Of a stretch of DNA of 64,000 bases, positions 42,423 through 50,332 are shown one piece after another. The stretch's first letter is position 1; each line of letters begins with the position of its first letter. The translations under genes and the position numbers were made by a program. The notes beneath the pieces are model-generated. The model made no database searches and was not told where the DNA came from. It saw nothing but the letters and a program-made list of their open reading frames with translations. The DNA is from UBA3478 sp049596955 (GTDB lineage: Bacteria > Bacteroidota > Bacteroidia > Flavobacteriales > Flavobacteriaceae): positions 3,814 through 67,813 of the forward strand of contig JBMYMD010000012.1 in the NCBI GenBank assembly GCA_049596955.1, in the 5' to 3' direction.

Positions 42423-43113
42423 ACAAATCACCACATTATCGTTTTATAGATTTTATTCCTTAAAAGGAAAGATATGGGCTTTTTTTAATGTTCCTATCAC
42501 ACAACAAAAACTTCGATCAATAGCGGGTTTACATTTTTATAAGGTTATGGGTAGCGGAAAGTCAGGATTTAATCCTTTACCCGATTGGTCTACTTATGCC
42601 ATTTTACAAGTATGGGATTCTGAGAAAGCAGCGAACGATTTTTTTCAAGGAAAAGGCGTGTATTTCGATTACGTTAAAAACAGCGATGAACTTATGGTAG
42701 TTTATATGAAAAATATCAAGGCTCATGGTGAATGGTCTAATCAAAAGCCTTTTCAAAAATCTTCAAATATTGATGCTGATTCCAAATACATGGCAGTGCT
42801 CACACGCGCCACAATCAAATGGACTGAACTCATACCATTTTGGAAATATGTACCTCAATCTCAAGACTATTTAAAACGCACAAAGGCAATTATATTTCAG
42901 TTTGGAATAGGAGAGGTGCCCTTTAAAAATATGGCTACGTTTAGTATTTGGAATGATAAAGACGCACTATTTGAATTTGCATATAAGGATTCGTCTCATG
43001 CTGAGGCTATAAAGCTTACAAGAAAAAGAGATTGGTATTCTGAAGAATTGTTTAGTCGTTTTCAGCCCTATCGCATAGTTGGTAATTGGAGTGAAAAACC
43101 TGAATTAGTCTAA
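42415..43113 (+). CDS. CrtA-related carotenoid 2-hydroxylase (spheroidene monooxygenase family)
   Basis: A 232-residue protein similar to spheroidene monooxygenase (CrtA), with the family pattern GLHFYKVMGSGKSGFNPLPDW near residue 40, VYMKNIKAHGEW, and the late IFQFGIGEVPFKNMATFSIW block. I recall a report of a crtA-related gene from a myxol-producing flavobacterium (strain P99-3) encoding a carotenoid 2-hydroxylase, which would fit the neighbouring crtD and cruF: the last step from saproxanthin to myxol. Family members are thought to be haem-dependent or iron-dependent monooxygenases. It is transcribed with aconitase and the thioredoxin-like gene, and its end overlaps the convergent cruF by nine bases. 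Confidence 0.84.
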   Translation: MSKQITTLSFYRFYSLKGKIWAFFNVPITQQKLRSIAGLHFYKVMGSGKSGFNPLPDWSTYAILQVWDSEKAANDFFQGKGVYFDYVKNSDELMVVYMKNIKAHGEWSNQKPFQKSSNIDADSKYMAVLTRATIKWTELIPFWKYVPQSQDYLKRTKAIIFQFGIGEVPFKNMATFSIWNDKDALFEFAYKDSSHAEAIKLTRKRDWYSEELFSRFQPYRIVGNWSEKPELV

Positions 43114-43764
43114 AGCAAGAATTAATACAGCAAAGAACATAAATTGTACCGCGTAAAGATGCGTGCTAAATAGAATGTGTTTTTCGAACTTTTCTTTTTT
43201 GAAATTAAAGTGAATAATCCATTGAAAAGCAGTGCCGAAAATAAACCAGCTCACATAATTCTCTATTGGTGCCGATGGAACAAATGTCCATAAATCCATT
43301 ATAGGCGCGATGGGCTCTAAAAAAGCATCCAACAGCGTCATTAGAAATCCACCAAACACTAGTGTCATCCAGTTGCGCCAGTTCATTTTTTGGGTCAAAA
43401 AACTTGAAATAACATATCCACAAAAAGCTAAAACTGCCCAATAGATACCAATCAGAAAAGGTATACCGTCAAGTTTGGGTCCCATATTTTGCCCATACGA
43501 ATAGTTGCCAAAAAACCATCCCTTATGAACTCCTAACCATTCAATAAACATTCCTAAGAACATAAGTAATGAAAACACCATCCAAAACTTGAAATCAGTT
43601 CGCTTAAAACTCAGAATAAAAAGAGCAAAACAAGCGCCAAGGTTTAGGGGAGTTTTAACGAAAAACCATTGCTCATAACCCGCTAGTATTCCAATCATTC
43701 CAGAAAGGTGAAATAACCATAGTAGAAAAATGGCGATATGAGTACTACTGAGTTTTGAAATCAT
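43105..43764 (-). CDS. cruF: Carotenoid 1',2'-hydratase, CruF family
   Basis: A 219-residue membrane protein with seven or so hydrophobic segments, of the COG2324/CruF (DUF422) family. Characteristic are FIEWLGVHKGWFFGNYSYGQNMGPKLDGIPFLIGIYWAVLAF and the Asp/Glu-containing helix FLMTLLDAFLEPIAP. CruF adds water across the terminal double bond of the psi end of carotenes, making a 1'-hydroxy group. It is the last gene of the crt operon; its 5' end overlaps crtD by 20 bases. It is not a CrtY-type cyclase: no lycopene cyclase motifs are visible. A lycopene cyclase-domain annotation would be the main alternative. Confidence 0.82.
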   Translation of the reverse strand: MISKLSSTHIAIFLLWLFHLSGMIGILAGYEQWFFVKTPLNLGACFALFILSFKRTDFKFWMVFSLLMFLGMFIEWLGVHKGWFFGNYSYGQNMGPKLDGIPFLIGIYWAVLAFCGYVISSFLTQKMNWRNWMTLVFGGFLMTLLDAFLEPIAPIMDLWTFVPSAPIENYVSWFIFGTAFQWIIHFNFKKEKFEKHILFSTHLYAVQFMFFAVLILALD

Positions 43765-45226
43765 GCTGAACCAAATCTGATACTATTTTTGCTGAGAGCA
43801 TACACAATGGAATACCTCCGCCTGGGTGCACAGAACCACCACAATGATATAAATTTTTAATTTTTTTATTGAAATTAGGATGTCTTAAAAACGCAGCCAT
43901 AGTGTCATTACTTGCCGCACCGTATAAAGCACCTCTGTACGAACTGGTGTTTTTTTCAATACCTGAAGGTTCTAAAATATATTCGGTCGCAATGAGTGCT
44001 TCAATGTCCGTATTTAAAATCCCAGAAAGTTTTCGAAGAATGTTCGCTCTGGTTTTTTGAACAAGTACATCCCAATTTTGATTGTAATTTGCAGGTGCAT
44101 TGATCATCACAAACCAGTTTTCACAATTTTTAGGCGCATCATTTGGATTGTCCTTACTGCTGATATTTACGTACACCGTTGGATCATCACAAATACTTTT
44201 TTTATCGAACAGATACTCGAACTCTTCTTGGTAATTATCACTAAAAAAAATATTGTGTAAATCTAGATTGGGAAAAGACCTCTCTATGCCCCAATAAAAG
44301 ATAAGGGCACTGCTTGATCTCTCTTGAGCTAATGTTTTTTTGGGAGCCTTGTGATCAGCTAATAAAGACTTATAGGTAGGAAATACATCCATGTTGCAAA
44401 CCACTAAATCAGCTTTTTGCTCTTCTCCGTTTTCGAGCATTACCCCAATGGCTTGGCCCTTATCGGTTAAAATAGAACGGACTTTACAGTTCAGGTTAAA
44501 CGATATATTTTGTCTAAGACCTAGTTCATACAATGATTGCGATATGCGATGCATTCCACCTTTGGGGAAAAATGTTCCATAGTATTGCTCTAAGTGAGGG
44601 ATAAGGGACATGATGCCGGGAGTCTTATAAGGATTACTTCCGTTATAAGTGGCATACCTGTTGACGAGTTGAACTGTTTTTTTGTTGTTGAAATATGCCT
44701 TTGCAGTTTGATCTAAACTTTGAAAAATGTGCAATTTATAGAGTTGAGCAATAGATTTAAGCGTATTTGTGTTGAGATAGGTCTTAAGTTTATGCAGAGA
44801 GTTTTCTAAGAAAAGTGGAGCGGTAAGCTCATATTTCTGTTGATTTCGGTTTAAGAATGCATTGACTCTTGCAGGAGATTCATCAAATGTTTTACAAAGT
44901 TCTTCGACATACTCTTGCTTATCAGATTTAGCAGAAAAGGTTGTACCGTCAGACCAAAAATAATTGCAGATAACCTCCTTTTGTATATATTCAAAATGAG
45001 CTGTGACTTCCTCTCCAAATAATTCAAACAACTCTTCTACAAATTGAGGCATTGTAAACAGTGATGGTCCTAAATCAAAGCGATACCCATCTTGAGTAAT
45101 GGCATGTAGTTTGCCTCCTGTGTAGGGATTAGCCTCGTAAACCTCTACATCAAAACCTTGAGACCTTAATCGCAATGAAGCAGCTATTCCAGCTATTCCA
45201 GCTCCAATGACAATTGCTTTAGGCAT
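43745..45226 (-). CDS. crtD: CrtI-like desaturase, probable carotenoid 3',4'-desaturase (CrtD)
   Basis: A 493-residue FAD-dependent desaturase of the CrtI family. The FAD site is VIGAGIAGIAASLRLRSQGFDVEVYEANPYTGGKLHA at the N terminus, and the C-terminal motif is NLYHCGGSVHPGGGIPLCMLSAKI. It is one of two CrtI homologues in the cluster. The divergent sequence and location between crtZ and cruF suggest it acts on 1'-hydroxy intermediates (CrtD) rather than phytoene. The start shares one base with the crtZ stop (TAATG). The two paralogues' roles are assigned by context, not by sequence proof. Confidence 0.82.
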   Translation of the reverse strand: MPKAIVIGAGIAGIAASLRLRSQGFDVEVYEANPYTGGKLHAITQDGYRFDLGPSLFTMPQFVEELFELFGEEVTAHFEYIQKEVICNYFWSDGTTFSAKSDKQEYVEELCKTFDESPARVNAFLNRNQQKYELTAPLFLENSLHKLKTYLNTNTLKSIAQLYKLHIFQSLDQTAKAYFNNKKTVQLVNRYATYNGSNPYKTPGIMSLIPHLEQYYGTFFPKGGMHRISQSLYELGLRQNISFNLNCKVRSILTDKGQAIGVMLENGEEQKADLVVCNMDVFPTYKSLLADHKAPKKTLAQERSSSALIFYWGIERSFPNLDLHNIFFSDNYQEEFEYLFDKKSICDDPTVYVNISSKDNPNDAPKNCENWFVMINAPANYNQNWDVLVQKTRANILRKLSGILNTDIEALIATEYILEPSGIEKNTSSYRGALYGAASNDTMAAFLRHPNFNKKIKNLYHCGGSVHPGGGIPLCMLSAKIVSDLVQHDFKTQ

Positions 45227-45672
45227 TATTTTTTAAAATATTTGAGAGGGACCCACAGCATTCCAAAGTTTTCGCTGTCCTCCTTGCCAATGTTTTTATG
45301 GTGAATTTTGTGTGCTCGACGTATTCCTCTGGCATATCTATTATCAATATTCCTGAATATTTTAAAGCGCTGATGAATAAAAATATCGTGAACCATAAAG
45401 TAAGCAATCCCGTAGGCGAGAATTCCAAATCCGATGGGTATTCCATACCACATGGGTGTATTATCTCCGAGGAGTATAAAACTCATGGAAACAACTGCAT
45501 AGAAAATAAAAAACAGGTCGTTTCGCTCAAACCAATTATCGTGGTCTTTTTTGTGGTGATCTGCATGCCAGTGCCACAAAAAGCCGTGCATCACATATTT
45601 ATGTGTCGCCCAAGCTAAAAATTCCATAAGTAAAAAGGTCAAAACAAAAATTAGGGAACCAAGCCACATCAT
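45226..45672 (-). CDS. crtZ: Beta-carotene hydroxylase (CrtZ, fatty acid hydroxylase superfamily)
   Basis: A 148-residue di-iron hydroxylase with four membrane segments. The histidine clusters are HKYVMH, HADHHKKDH, HDIFIHQRF and HKIHHK, the complete set that binds two irons. CrtZ adds 3-hydroxy groups to beta-ionone rings, giving zeaxanthin from beta-carotene or a 3-hydroxylated ring in monocyclic carotenoids. Start at the first of two adjacent ATG codons; it overlaps the crtB TGA in an ATGA quadruplet. Third structural gene of the operon. Confidence 0.93.
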   Translation of the reverse strand: MMWLGSLIFVLTFLLMEFLAWATHKYVMHGFLWHWHADHHKKDHDNWFERNDLFFIFYAVVSMSFILLGDNTPMWYGIPIGFGILAYGIAYFMVHDIFIHQRFKIFRNIDNRYARGIRRAHKIHHKNIGKEDSENFGMLWVPLKYFKK

Positions 45673-46508
45673 ACCAATTGAAGTTTAAAATTCACATAAG
45701 ATTGAGCGAGTAGTCCAAACTTTTCATAGTTGGGTACTCTTATTCTAGTGTTTTTTATTTCTTTTGGTTCGGTGTTTTTAAGTTTAGAAAGTAATCTCGA
45801 GTAATATCTGTACGCAGTATAGACTCCAAATTTAGCCTCTACAGGAAGACGCACAATACCAGACAAACCCTTTTCAAAATCTTCTTCGATTTCTCTGATG
45901 ATTTTAGCTTTTGAGCCTTCGTCTAGGTCGGCCAGATTAGTATCTGGAAAATAAGTTCGCTCTAAAGTTTCAAAGTCAGCTTTTAAATCTCTTAAGAAAT
46001 TAACTTTTTGAAAAGCTGATCCTAGAGCCATGGCAGAGTCCTTCAATTCATCATATAGCTCTTGATCTCCTTTAACGAATACTTTTAAACACATAAGCCC
46101 AACAACATCTGCCGAACCATAGATGTATTCCTTGTATTCCTCTTTCGTCAGGTATTCTTTTTTGTGCAAGTCCATTCGCATGCTTTTCATGAACGCATCC
46201 ACTAAATGTTTAGGGATTTGATATTTGTGAAAAGTAGCTTGAAAAGCATTTAAAATGGGGTTGAGAGAGATTTGATCTTTGAGTGCGTATTCGAGATTTT
46301 CTTCAAATCTATTGAGCAATACTTCCTTGTCAAAATTGTGAAAGCTATCTACGATTTCATCTGCAAAGCGCACAAAACCGTAAATATTAAAGATGTCTTC
46401 CCTGATGTCAGTGGAAAGCATTTTCGTAGCAAGGGTAAAAGAAGTACTGTAGTTTTCAGTTACTAGTTTGGAACATTTTTGTGAAACTTGATCGTATAAC
46501 TCTTTCAT
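45669..46508 (-). CDS. crtB: Phytoene synthase
   Basis: A 279-residue trans-isoprenyl-diphosphate synthase that condenses two geranylgeranyl diphosphates to phytoene, the entry step of the pathway. The two aspartate-rich regions are GFVRFADEIVDSFHNFD (about residues 44-60) and FLRDLKADFETLERTYFPD (about 171-189), and Tyr-Ser-rich helices around YIYGSADVVGLMCLKVF match squalene/phytoene synthases. The start is clean, and crtI lies ten bases upstream. Its stop overlaps crtZ. Confidence 0.95.
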   Translation of the reverse strand: MKELYDQVSQKCSKLVTENYSTSFTLATKMLSTDIREDIFNIYGFVRFADEIVDSFHNFDKEVLLNRFEENLEYALKDQISLNPILNAFQATFHKYQIPKHLVDAFMKSMRMDLHKKEYLTKEEYKEYIYGSADVVGLMCLKVFVKGDQELYDELKDSAMALGSAFQKVNFLRDLKADFETLERTYFPDTNLADLDEGSKAKIIREIEEDFEKGLSGIVRLPVEAKFGVYTAYRYYSRLLSKLKNTEPKEIKNTRIRVPNYEKFGLLAQSYVNFKLQLV

Positions 46509-46518
46509 AATCTCTAAT

Positions 46519-47982
46519 TTAATTCTTTTTTTGGATTAATTCAGCAACTAATTTTCCAGATATTAAAGAAGGAGGAACACCAGGTCCGGGAACTGTCAAC
46601 TGCCCTGTAAAGTAGAGATTATCTACTTTCTTACTAATCAGTTTCGGTCGTAAAAAGGCAGTCTGGCTCAGTGTATTTGCCAGTCCGTAGGCATTTCCTT
46701 TGTATGAATTGTATTGTTCTATAAAGTCTTTCACACAAAAGCTCTCCACGAAGTCTATATGTGATTTCAATTCTTGATTGACCCTTTGTTCAAGGCGTTT
46801 AAGAATTAGTTCGAAGTAATGATTTCTGAGTTCTTCTGTGTCTTCTATACCAGGTGCTATTGGAATTAAAAAGAATCCAGTTTCACAGTTTTCTGGAGCC
46901 ATTGAAGGATCAGTCACTGAAGGAAAATTCACATAAAACAAGGGATCTTCAGGCCACTGTTTAGTATCGTATATGGCCTTGGAGTGCACGTCAAAGTCAG
47001 TGTCAAAAAAGAGGTTGTGATGCTCAACCCCATTGATTTTAGTTTTAAAACCCACGTAAAACAATAGTGAGGAGGGTGCGAAAACTTTCTTTTCCCAATA
47101 AGCATCACTGTATTGGCGATATTGACGGTCTAGTAGCGTCTCGCTGTGTGCATAGTCCGCACCACTGATAATGTGATCTGCAGTATAATTTTGAGTTCCA
47201 TTAATTTCTACCCCTATAGCTTTTGCATTGTCGTCTACATTGATTTTGGTCACTGGGGCATCGGTGTGAATCTCAACGCCTAATTCTTCTGCAAGAGCTT
47301 TCATAGCTTTGATGATTTCGTACATTCCTCCTCTAGGATGCCAAGTTCCCAAACCATAGTCTGCGTAGTTCATAAAGCTGTAGAACGATGGTGTTTGACT
47401 TGGTTTTGCTCCTAAGAATAGCACAGGAAATTCTAGAGCAGCCACGAGCATAGGATTTTTAAAATCTTTACGCACAATTTGTTGTATGGACTTAAAAAAC
47501 TGTCCAACCCTTACAGCCGTTTCTGTGGTGACCAATTCAAATGGAGACAAACCCGGTCTCAGAACAATTTTATTAATGGCGATGTCATAATTCTTCGCAG
47601 ACTTCTTTAGCAGCTTTCTCAGTTTAGCTCCACTTCCTTTTTCAATGCGTTCAAATTCCTCAGCGATTTTTTCTACGCTGTCGCCAATGGTAAGTTCTTG
47701 TTGGTTTTGAAAGTAAATTTTATAACCCGGATTAAGGCGGTCTAATTCGTAGTAGTCACTTGTTTTTTTGCCAAAGTCAGCAAAATATTTATCAAAAATA
47801 TCTGGCATCCAATACCAAGAGGGTCCAATATCAAAGGTGTATCCGTTTTTTATTAGTTGTCGGCATCGTCCGCCTACGGTACTGTTTTTTTCAAAAAGTT
47901 GCACCTTGTAACCTTGCTTGGCAAGATGGCTAGCGGCAGATAATGAAGAAAAACCAGATCCAATTACAATAGCTGTATTCAT
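46519..47982 (-). CDS. crtI: Phytoene desaturase
   Basis: A 487-residue CrtI-type flavoprotein that converts phytoene to lycopene. The dinucleotide-binding fold is VIGSGFSSLSAASHLAKQGYKVQLFEKNSTVGGRC. The signature C terminus is NLYFTGQLTVPGPGVPPSLISGKLVAELI. The block SGADYAHSETLLDRQYRQYSDAYWEKKVFAPSSLLFYVG is typical of bacterial phytoene desaturases. As first structural gene, five bases after the MerR stop, it is the paralogue most likely to act on phytoene. The ATG at 47982 is the family start. Confidence 0.95.
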   Translation of the reverse strand: MNTAIVIGSGFSSLSAASHLAKQGYKVQLFEKNSTVGGRCRQLIKNGYTFDIGPSWYWMPDIFDKYFADFGKKTSDYYELDRLNPGYKIYFQNQQELTIGDSVEKIAEEFERIEKGSGAKLRKLLKKSAKNYDIAINKIVLRPGLSPFELVTTETAVRVGQFFKSIQQIVRKDFKNPMLVAALEFPVLFLGAKPSQTPSFYSFMNYADYGLGTWHPRGGMYEIIKAMKALAEELGVEIHTDAPVTKINVDDNAKAIGVEINGTQNYTADHIISGADYAHSETLLDRQYRQYSDAYWEKKVFAPSSLLFYVGFKTKINGVEHHNLFFDTDFDVHSKAIYDTKQWPEDPLFYVNFPSVTDPSMAPENCETGFFLIPIAPGIEDTEELRNHYFELILKRLEQRVNQELKSHIDFVESFCVKDFIEQYNSYKGNAYGLANTLSQTAFLRPKLISKKVDNLYFTGQLTVPGPGVPPSLISGKLVAELIQKKN

Positions 47983-47987
47983 ACTTA

Positions 47988-48890
47988 CTACAATGCGGTA
48001 GTAAACTGCTCAATGCTATTGAAAACTCTCAATCCTTCTAATTTTTGTTGGTTTGTGATGTATTGAGATTGAAAGCCAAGAAGCCACAGTTTAGAATTAC
48101 CTTTAGTGTTTAAAATTTTGTAAAAATCTTCTAAATATTTGTTTATTTCGTCCTTATTAGGGCTTACTGTAAAGTAAGATACGAAATGTAGGTTTTCATA
48201 GTAGTTTAATAAATCTACCATGTTTTCTAAAGGCATCGATTGGCCGAGGTAAATAGTCTTGTATCCTCGAGATACAATCTCATAATTTAGAAATAGCAAT
48301 CCAACTTCGTGTATTTCGTTTTCGGGCAAAAACATTACAAAAACTTTATCTGTTTTTGTAGGTTCTAGTTTTTGAAATTTTTCGGTATGAATGTAAATTT
48401 TTTGTTTTATTAGACTCGTAATAAAGTGCTCATGCGCAGGGCTAATCGTATTAGTTTGCCATAGTAGACCTAATTCGTTGAGCAGAGGAATAAAAACTTT
48501 ATTGAAAATTTCTCTGAAGTTTCGTTCGACCATTAAACTATTAAAAGTCTGGAAGAAGTGGGCACTATCAAAGTTGACCATTGCCAATTTGAAGGCGTTA
48601 ATGGCGTGATGTTTTTCGGAGTTTCTTGCAATAATCTCATTGACCAATTGCGGTATATTATCTTCTTCGAGTTTGGCTATCTTAGAAATCTTGTAACCGT
48701 TGTTGTAAAGAAGTGTAATATTAAGAAGCTTTTGCAAGCTATTTAAACTGTAAGTTCTAATATTAGTAGCTGTGCGCTCAGGTTGAAGCAAATGGTATCG
48801 CTTTTCCCAAATACGTATCGTATGAGCCTTGATACCCGAAAGATTTTCAAGATCTCTAATGCTGAAGCTTTTCTTAATATTATTGTTCAT
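47988..48890 (-). CDS. MerR family regulator with CarH-like B12-binding domain
   Basis: A 300-residue regulator. The N-terminal MerR HTH reads SIRDLENLSGIKAHTIRIWEKRYHLLQPERTATNIRTYS (about 10-48). Next is a four-helix cap (about 90-165) with Trp144 and Glu154-His155 in the spacing seen in CarH (Trp and Glu-His ten residues apart), then a Rossmann-like domain with LPENEIHEVGL, where His194 would be the lower cobalamin ligand; the usual DxHxxG is ExxHxxG here. CarH, CarA and LitR sense light through adenosylcobalamin and repress carotenoid genes in the dark. It leads the crt operon with a five-base gap to crtI, so it most likely controls itself and the pathway. Confidence 0.9.
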   Translation of the reverse strand: MNNNIKKSFSIRDLENLSGIKAHTIRIWEKRYHLLQPERTATNIRTYSLNSLQKLLNITLLYNNGYKISKIAKLEEDNIPQLVNEIIARNSEKHHAINAFKLAMVNFDSAHFFQTFNSLMVERNFREIFNKVFIPLLNELGLLWQTNTISPAHEHFITSLIKQKIYIHTEKFQKLEPTKTDKVFVMFLPENEIHEVGLLFLNYEIVSRGYKTIYLGQSMPLENMVDLLNYYENLHFVSYFTVSPNKDEINKYLEDFYKILNTKGNSKLWLLGFQSQYITNQQKLEGLRVFNSIEQFTTAL

Positions 48891-48911
48891 TGTATTTCAC
48901 AAATGATTAAA

Positions 48912-48919
48912 CAAAAATA
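48912..48919 (-). promoter_or_regulatory. -7 box of the merR-crt operon
   Basis: The minus strand reads TATTTTTG, matching TAnnTTTG, 21 bases before the regulator's ATG. The -33 region has no TTG, consistent with a regulated promoter. The box overlaps the inverted repeat at 48918-48940 by two bases. Confidence 0.55.
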
Positions 48920-48940
48920 CACATTTATTTGAGATGTGTA
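48918..48940. promoter_or_regulatory. Candidate operator of the CarH-like regulator
   Basis: A perfect inverted repeat TACACAT-N9-ATGTGTA lies between the -7 box and the expected -33 region, where a MerR-type repressor or activator would bind. The half-sites contain TACA, the core I recall from CarH/LitR boxes. I found no second copy near crtA or elsewhere in this intergenic region. Confidence 0.5.
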
Positions 48941-49420
48941 CTAAATAAGGTAGAAATAATCTGTTAAAGTCCAGTTTATCTTATAAATAGACGCTTTCAC
49001 CCCGCAATAGGCTTAAAGACATCGAAATTATTAATAGTTATTCACATTCTATGTAGATTAGGTATTTTAATTTTTAGGCTAAAATGCACAAACACCATCC
49101 ATTTTTTAAAATCAGGGTGTGAAAATTCACATTTTGAGCAATTTTAATTTTGTTTAATGATTTTGTAATTATGATTAAATTTTTGATATTTTTAAATTAT
49201 ATCTATTTTTTAAGGTAGATATTGAATATTATTAAAGAAAAACTTAAATAAGAGTCATTATGATGACAATATCTAAATCATATTAATAGGCATAAAACTC
49301 AAGAAAATCTTATGAGTTAAACAAAAGTAGATAGCAATAGATGGATCATTTCACCTATTCCTACTGGCAAGCGATTGATCAGTACGAATGATCAAAATCT
49401 TTGATGGTTTAGATGTAAAT
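48941..49420. other. Long AT-rich intergenic stretch between merR and tRNA-Leu
   Basis: About 480 bases with no supported gene. It contains TTGATCA-N7-TGATCAA (49375-49395) and AACTCA-N11-TGAGTT (49296-49318) as inverted repeats, and several short frames below 20 codons, one of them ATG 49341 to TGA 49391 (MDHFTYSYWQAIDQYE). None has supporting signals. It may hold a regulatory upstream region of the crt promoter or the remnant of a lost gene. Confidence 0.4.
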
Positions 49421-49422
49421 GA

Positions 49423-49450
49423 AAAAAGCGCAAGAAATGATGCGCTTTTT
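49423..49450 (-). terminator. Terminator after tRNA-Leu
   Basis: AAAAAGCGCA / TGCGCTTTTT form a 10-bp stem with an eight-base loop. On the minus strand it is followed by a T-run, six bases past the tRNA-Leu 3' end. Confidence 0.85.
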
Positions 49451-49456
49451 ATCAAG

Positions 49457-49539
49457 TGCTCACGACTGGAGTCGAACCAGCACGTCCGTAGGACACTACC
49501 CCCTCAAGGTAGCGCGTCTACCAATTCCGCCACGTGAGC
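49457..49539 (-). tRNA. tRNA-Leu (anticodon GAG)
   Basis: An 83-base cloverleaf. The acceptor stem GCTCACG / CGTGAGC pairs perfectly, with discriminator A. The anticodon stem CTACC/GGTAG encloses the loop TTGAGGG, giving anticodon GAG (bases 49503-49505) for CTC/CTT codons. A long variable arm and the TTCGACT T-loop confirm a class II tRNA. CCA is not encoded. Confidence 0.97.
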
Positions 49540-49544
49540 CTATA

Positions 49545-49579
49545 CAAAAAAAGTTAAGGCTACCGCCTTAACTTTTTTG
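49545..49579 (-). terminator. Hairpin between tRNA-Lys and tRNA-Leu
   Basis: AAAAAAGTTAAGGC / GCCTTAACTTTTTT form a perfect 14-bp stem with a four-base loop. On the minus strand it begins right after the tRNA-Lys 3' end and ends in seven T residues, five bases before tRNA-Leu starts. Confidence 0.85.
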
Positions 49580-49652
49580 TGACCTGACTGGGGCTCGAAC
49601 CCAGGACCCTCTCCTTAAAAGGGAGATGCTCTACCAACTGAGCTATCAGGTC
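49580..49652 (-). tRNA. tRNA-Lys (anticodon TTT)
   Basis: A 73-base cloverleaf: acceptor stem GACCTGA/TCAGGTC with discriminator A, D-arm GCTCAGTTGGTAGAGC, anticodon stem TCTCC/GGAGA with loop CTTTTAA (anticodon TTT), and T-arm with GGTTCGAGCC. CCA is not encoded. It has its own strong promoter just upstream. Confidence 0.98.
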
Positions 49653-49664
49653 AAATTGCGGGTG

Positions 49665-49694
49665 CAAATATACAGTCATTTGTCGATAAAACAA
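49665..49694 (-). promoter_or_regulatory. Promoter of tRNA-Lys
   Basis: On the minus strand TTG (49694-49692), 19 bases, then TATATTTG (49672-49665), followed by GCACCCGC. The 15 bases TATATTTGCACCCGC are identical to those of the rRNA-type promoter at 63792, suggesting a stable-RNA promoter class. Confidence 0.8.
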
Positions 49695-49816
49695 CACTCT
49701 TTACCATAAAAAAATTTTGATTTTTGAGTTAAGAATTTAAGGTATTTAGATTTTAACTTAATAGACACGATATTTGTGCAACTTCATTGAAGTAAAGCCT
49801 TTAAAATTATGCTTAG

Positions 49817-50332
49817 ATGAATATAGTATTGTTGGGTTATATGGGCTGTGGAAAGTCTACAATAGGCAAAAAACTTGCACAGGAGTGTCAGTTACAATTC
49901 TACGATTTAGATGATCTGATTGAAAATCAAGAAGGTCAAGCTATTTCGAAATTATTTGAAACTAAAGGCGAGTTGTATTTTAGAAAACGAGAAGCTGAAC
50001 TCTTAAGGCAGTTTATTTCCAAAAATGACAACTATATTTTGTCCTTGGGAGGTGGAACTCCTTGTTATGCCAATAACATGGATTTTTTGCTTGAGCAAAA
50101 TCTGCAAACAGTCTATCTAAAAGCACAACTTAAAACTATAATCGGTCGTTTGCAAGAAGAAAAAGAACAACGACCATTGATCTCAAGATTTGATGAATCT
50201 GAATTAACTGAATTTATTGCAAAGCACTTATTTGAACGCAGGTTTTTTTATGAGAAAGCCGAGATGCATTTTAGTGTTGATGAAAAAGGAGTTCAGCAGT
50301 CAGTTTTAGAATTGGAGCAATTGTTATTCTAA
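49817..50332 (+). CDS. aroK: Shikimate kinase
   Basis: Phosphorylates shikimate at the 3-hydroxyl in aromatic amino acid biosynthesis. The protein is 171 residues. The P-loop is GYMGCGKST (residues 7-15). Shikimate contacts are DLDDLIE (Asp of the DxD motif), FRKREAELL (Arg) and the GGGTPC loop (Gly triad). The lid has RPLISR. All are intact. It is monocistronic; its 3' end overlaps the convergent phosphoribosyltransferase gene by nine bases. A near-consensus -7 box, GATATTTG, lies at 49769-49776. Confidence 0.96.
   Translation: MNIVLLGYMGCGKSTIGKKLAQECQLQFYDLDDLIENQEGQAISKLFETKGELYFRKREAELLRQFISKNDNYILSLGGGTPCYANNMDFLLEQNLQTVYLKAQLKTIIGRLQEEKEQRPLISRFDESELTEFIAKHLFERRFFYEKAEMHFSVDEKGVQQSVLELEQLLF

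Noticed and set aside
49341..49391. Short frame MDHFTYSYWQAIDQYE between merR and tRNA-Leu
   Set aside because: No promoter, start signal or known similarity; it may be chance or a remnant.
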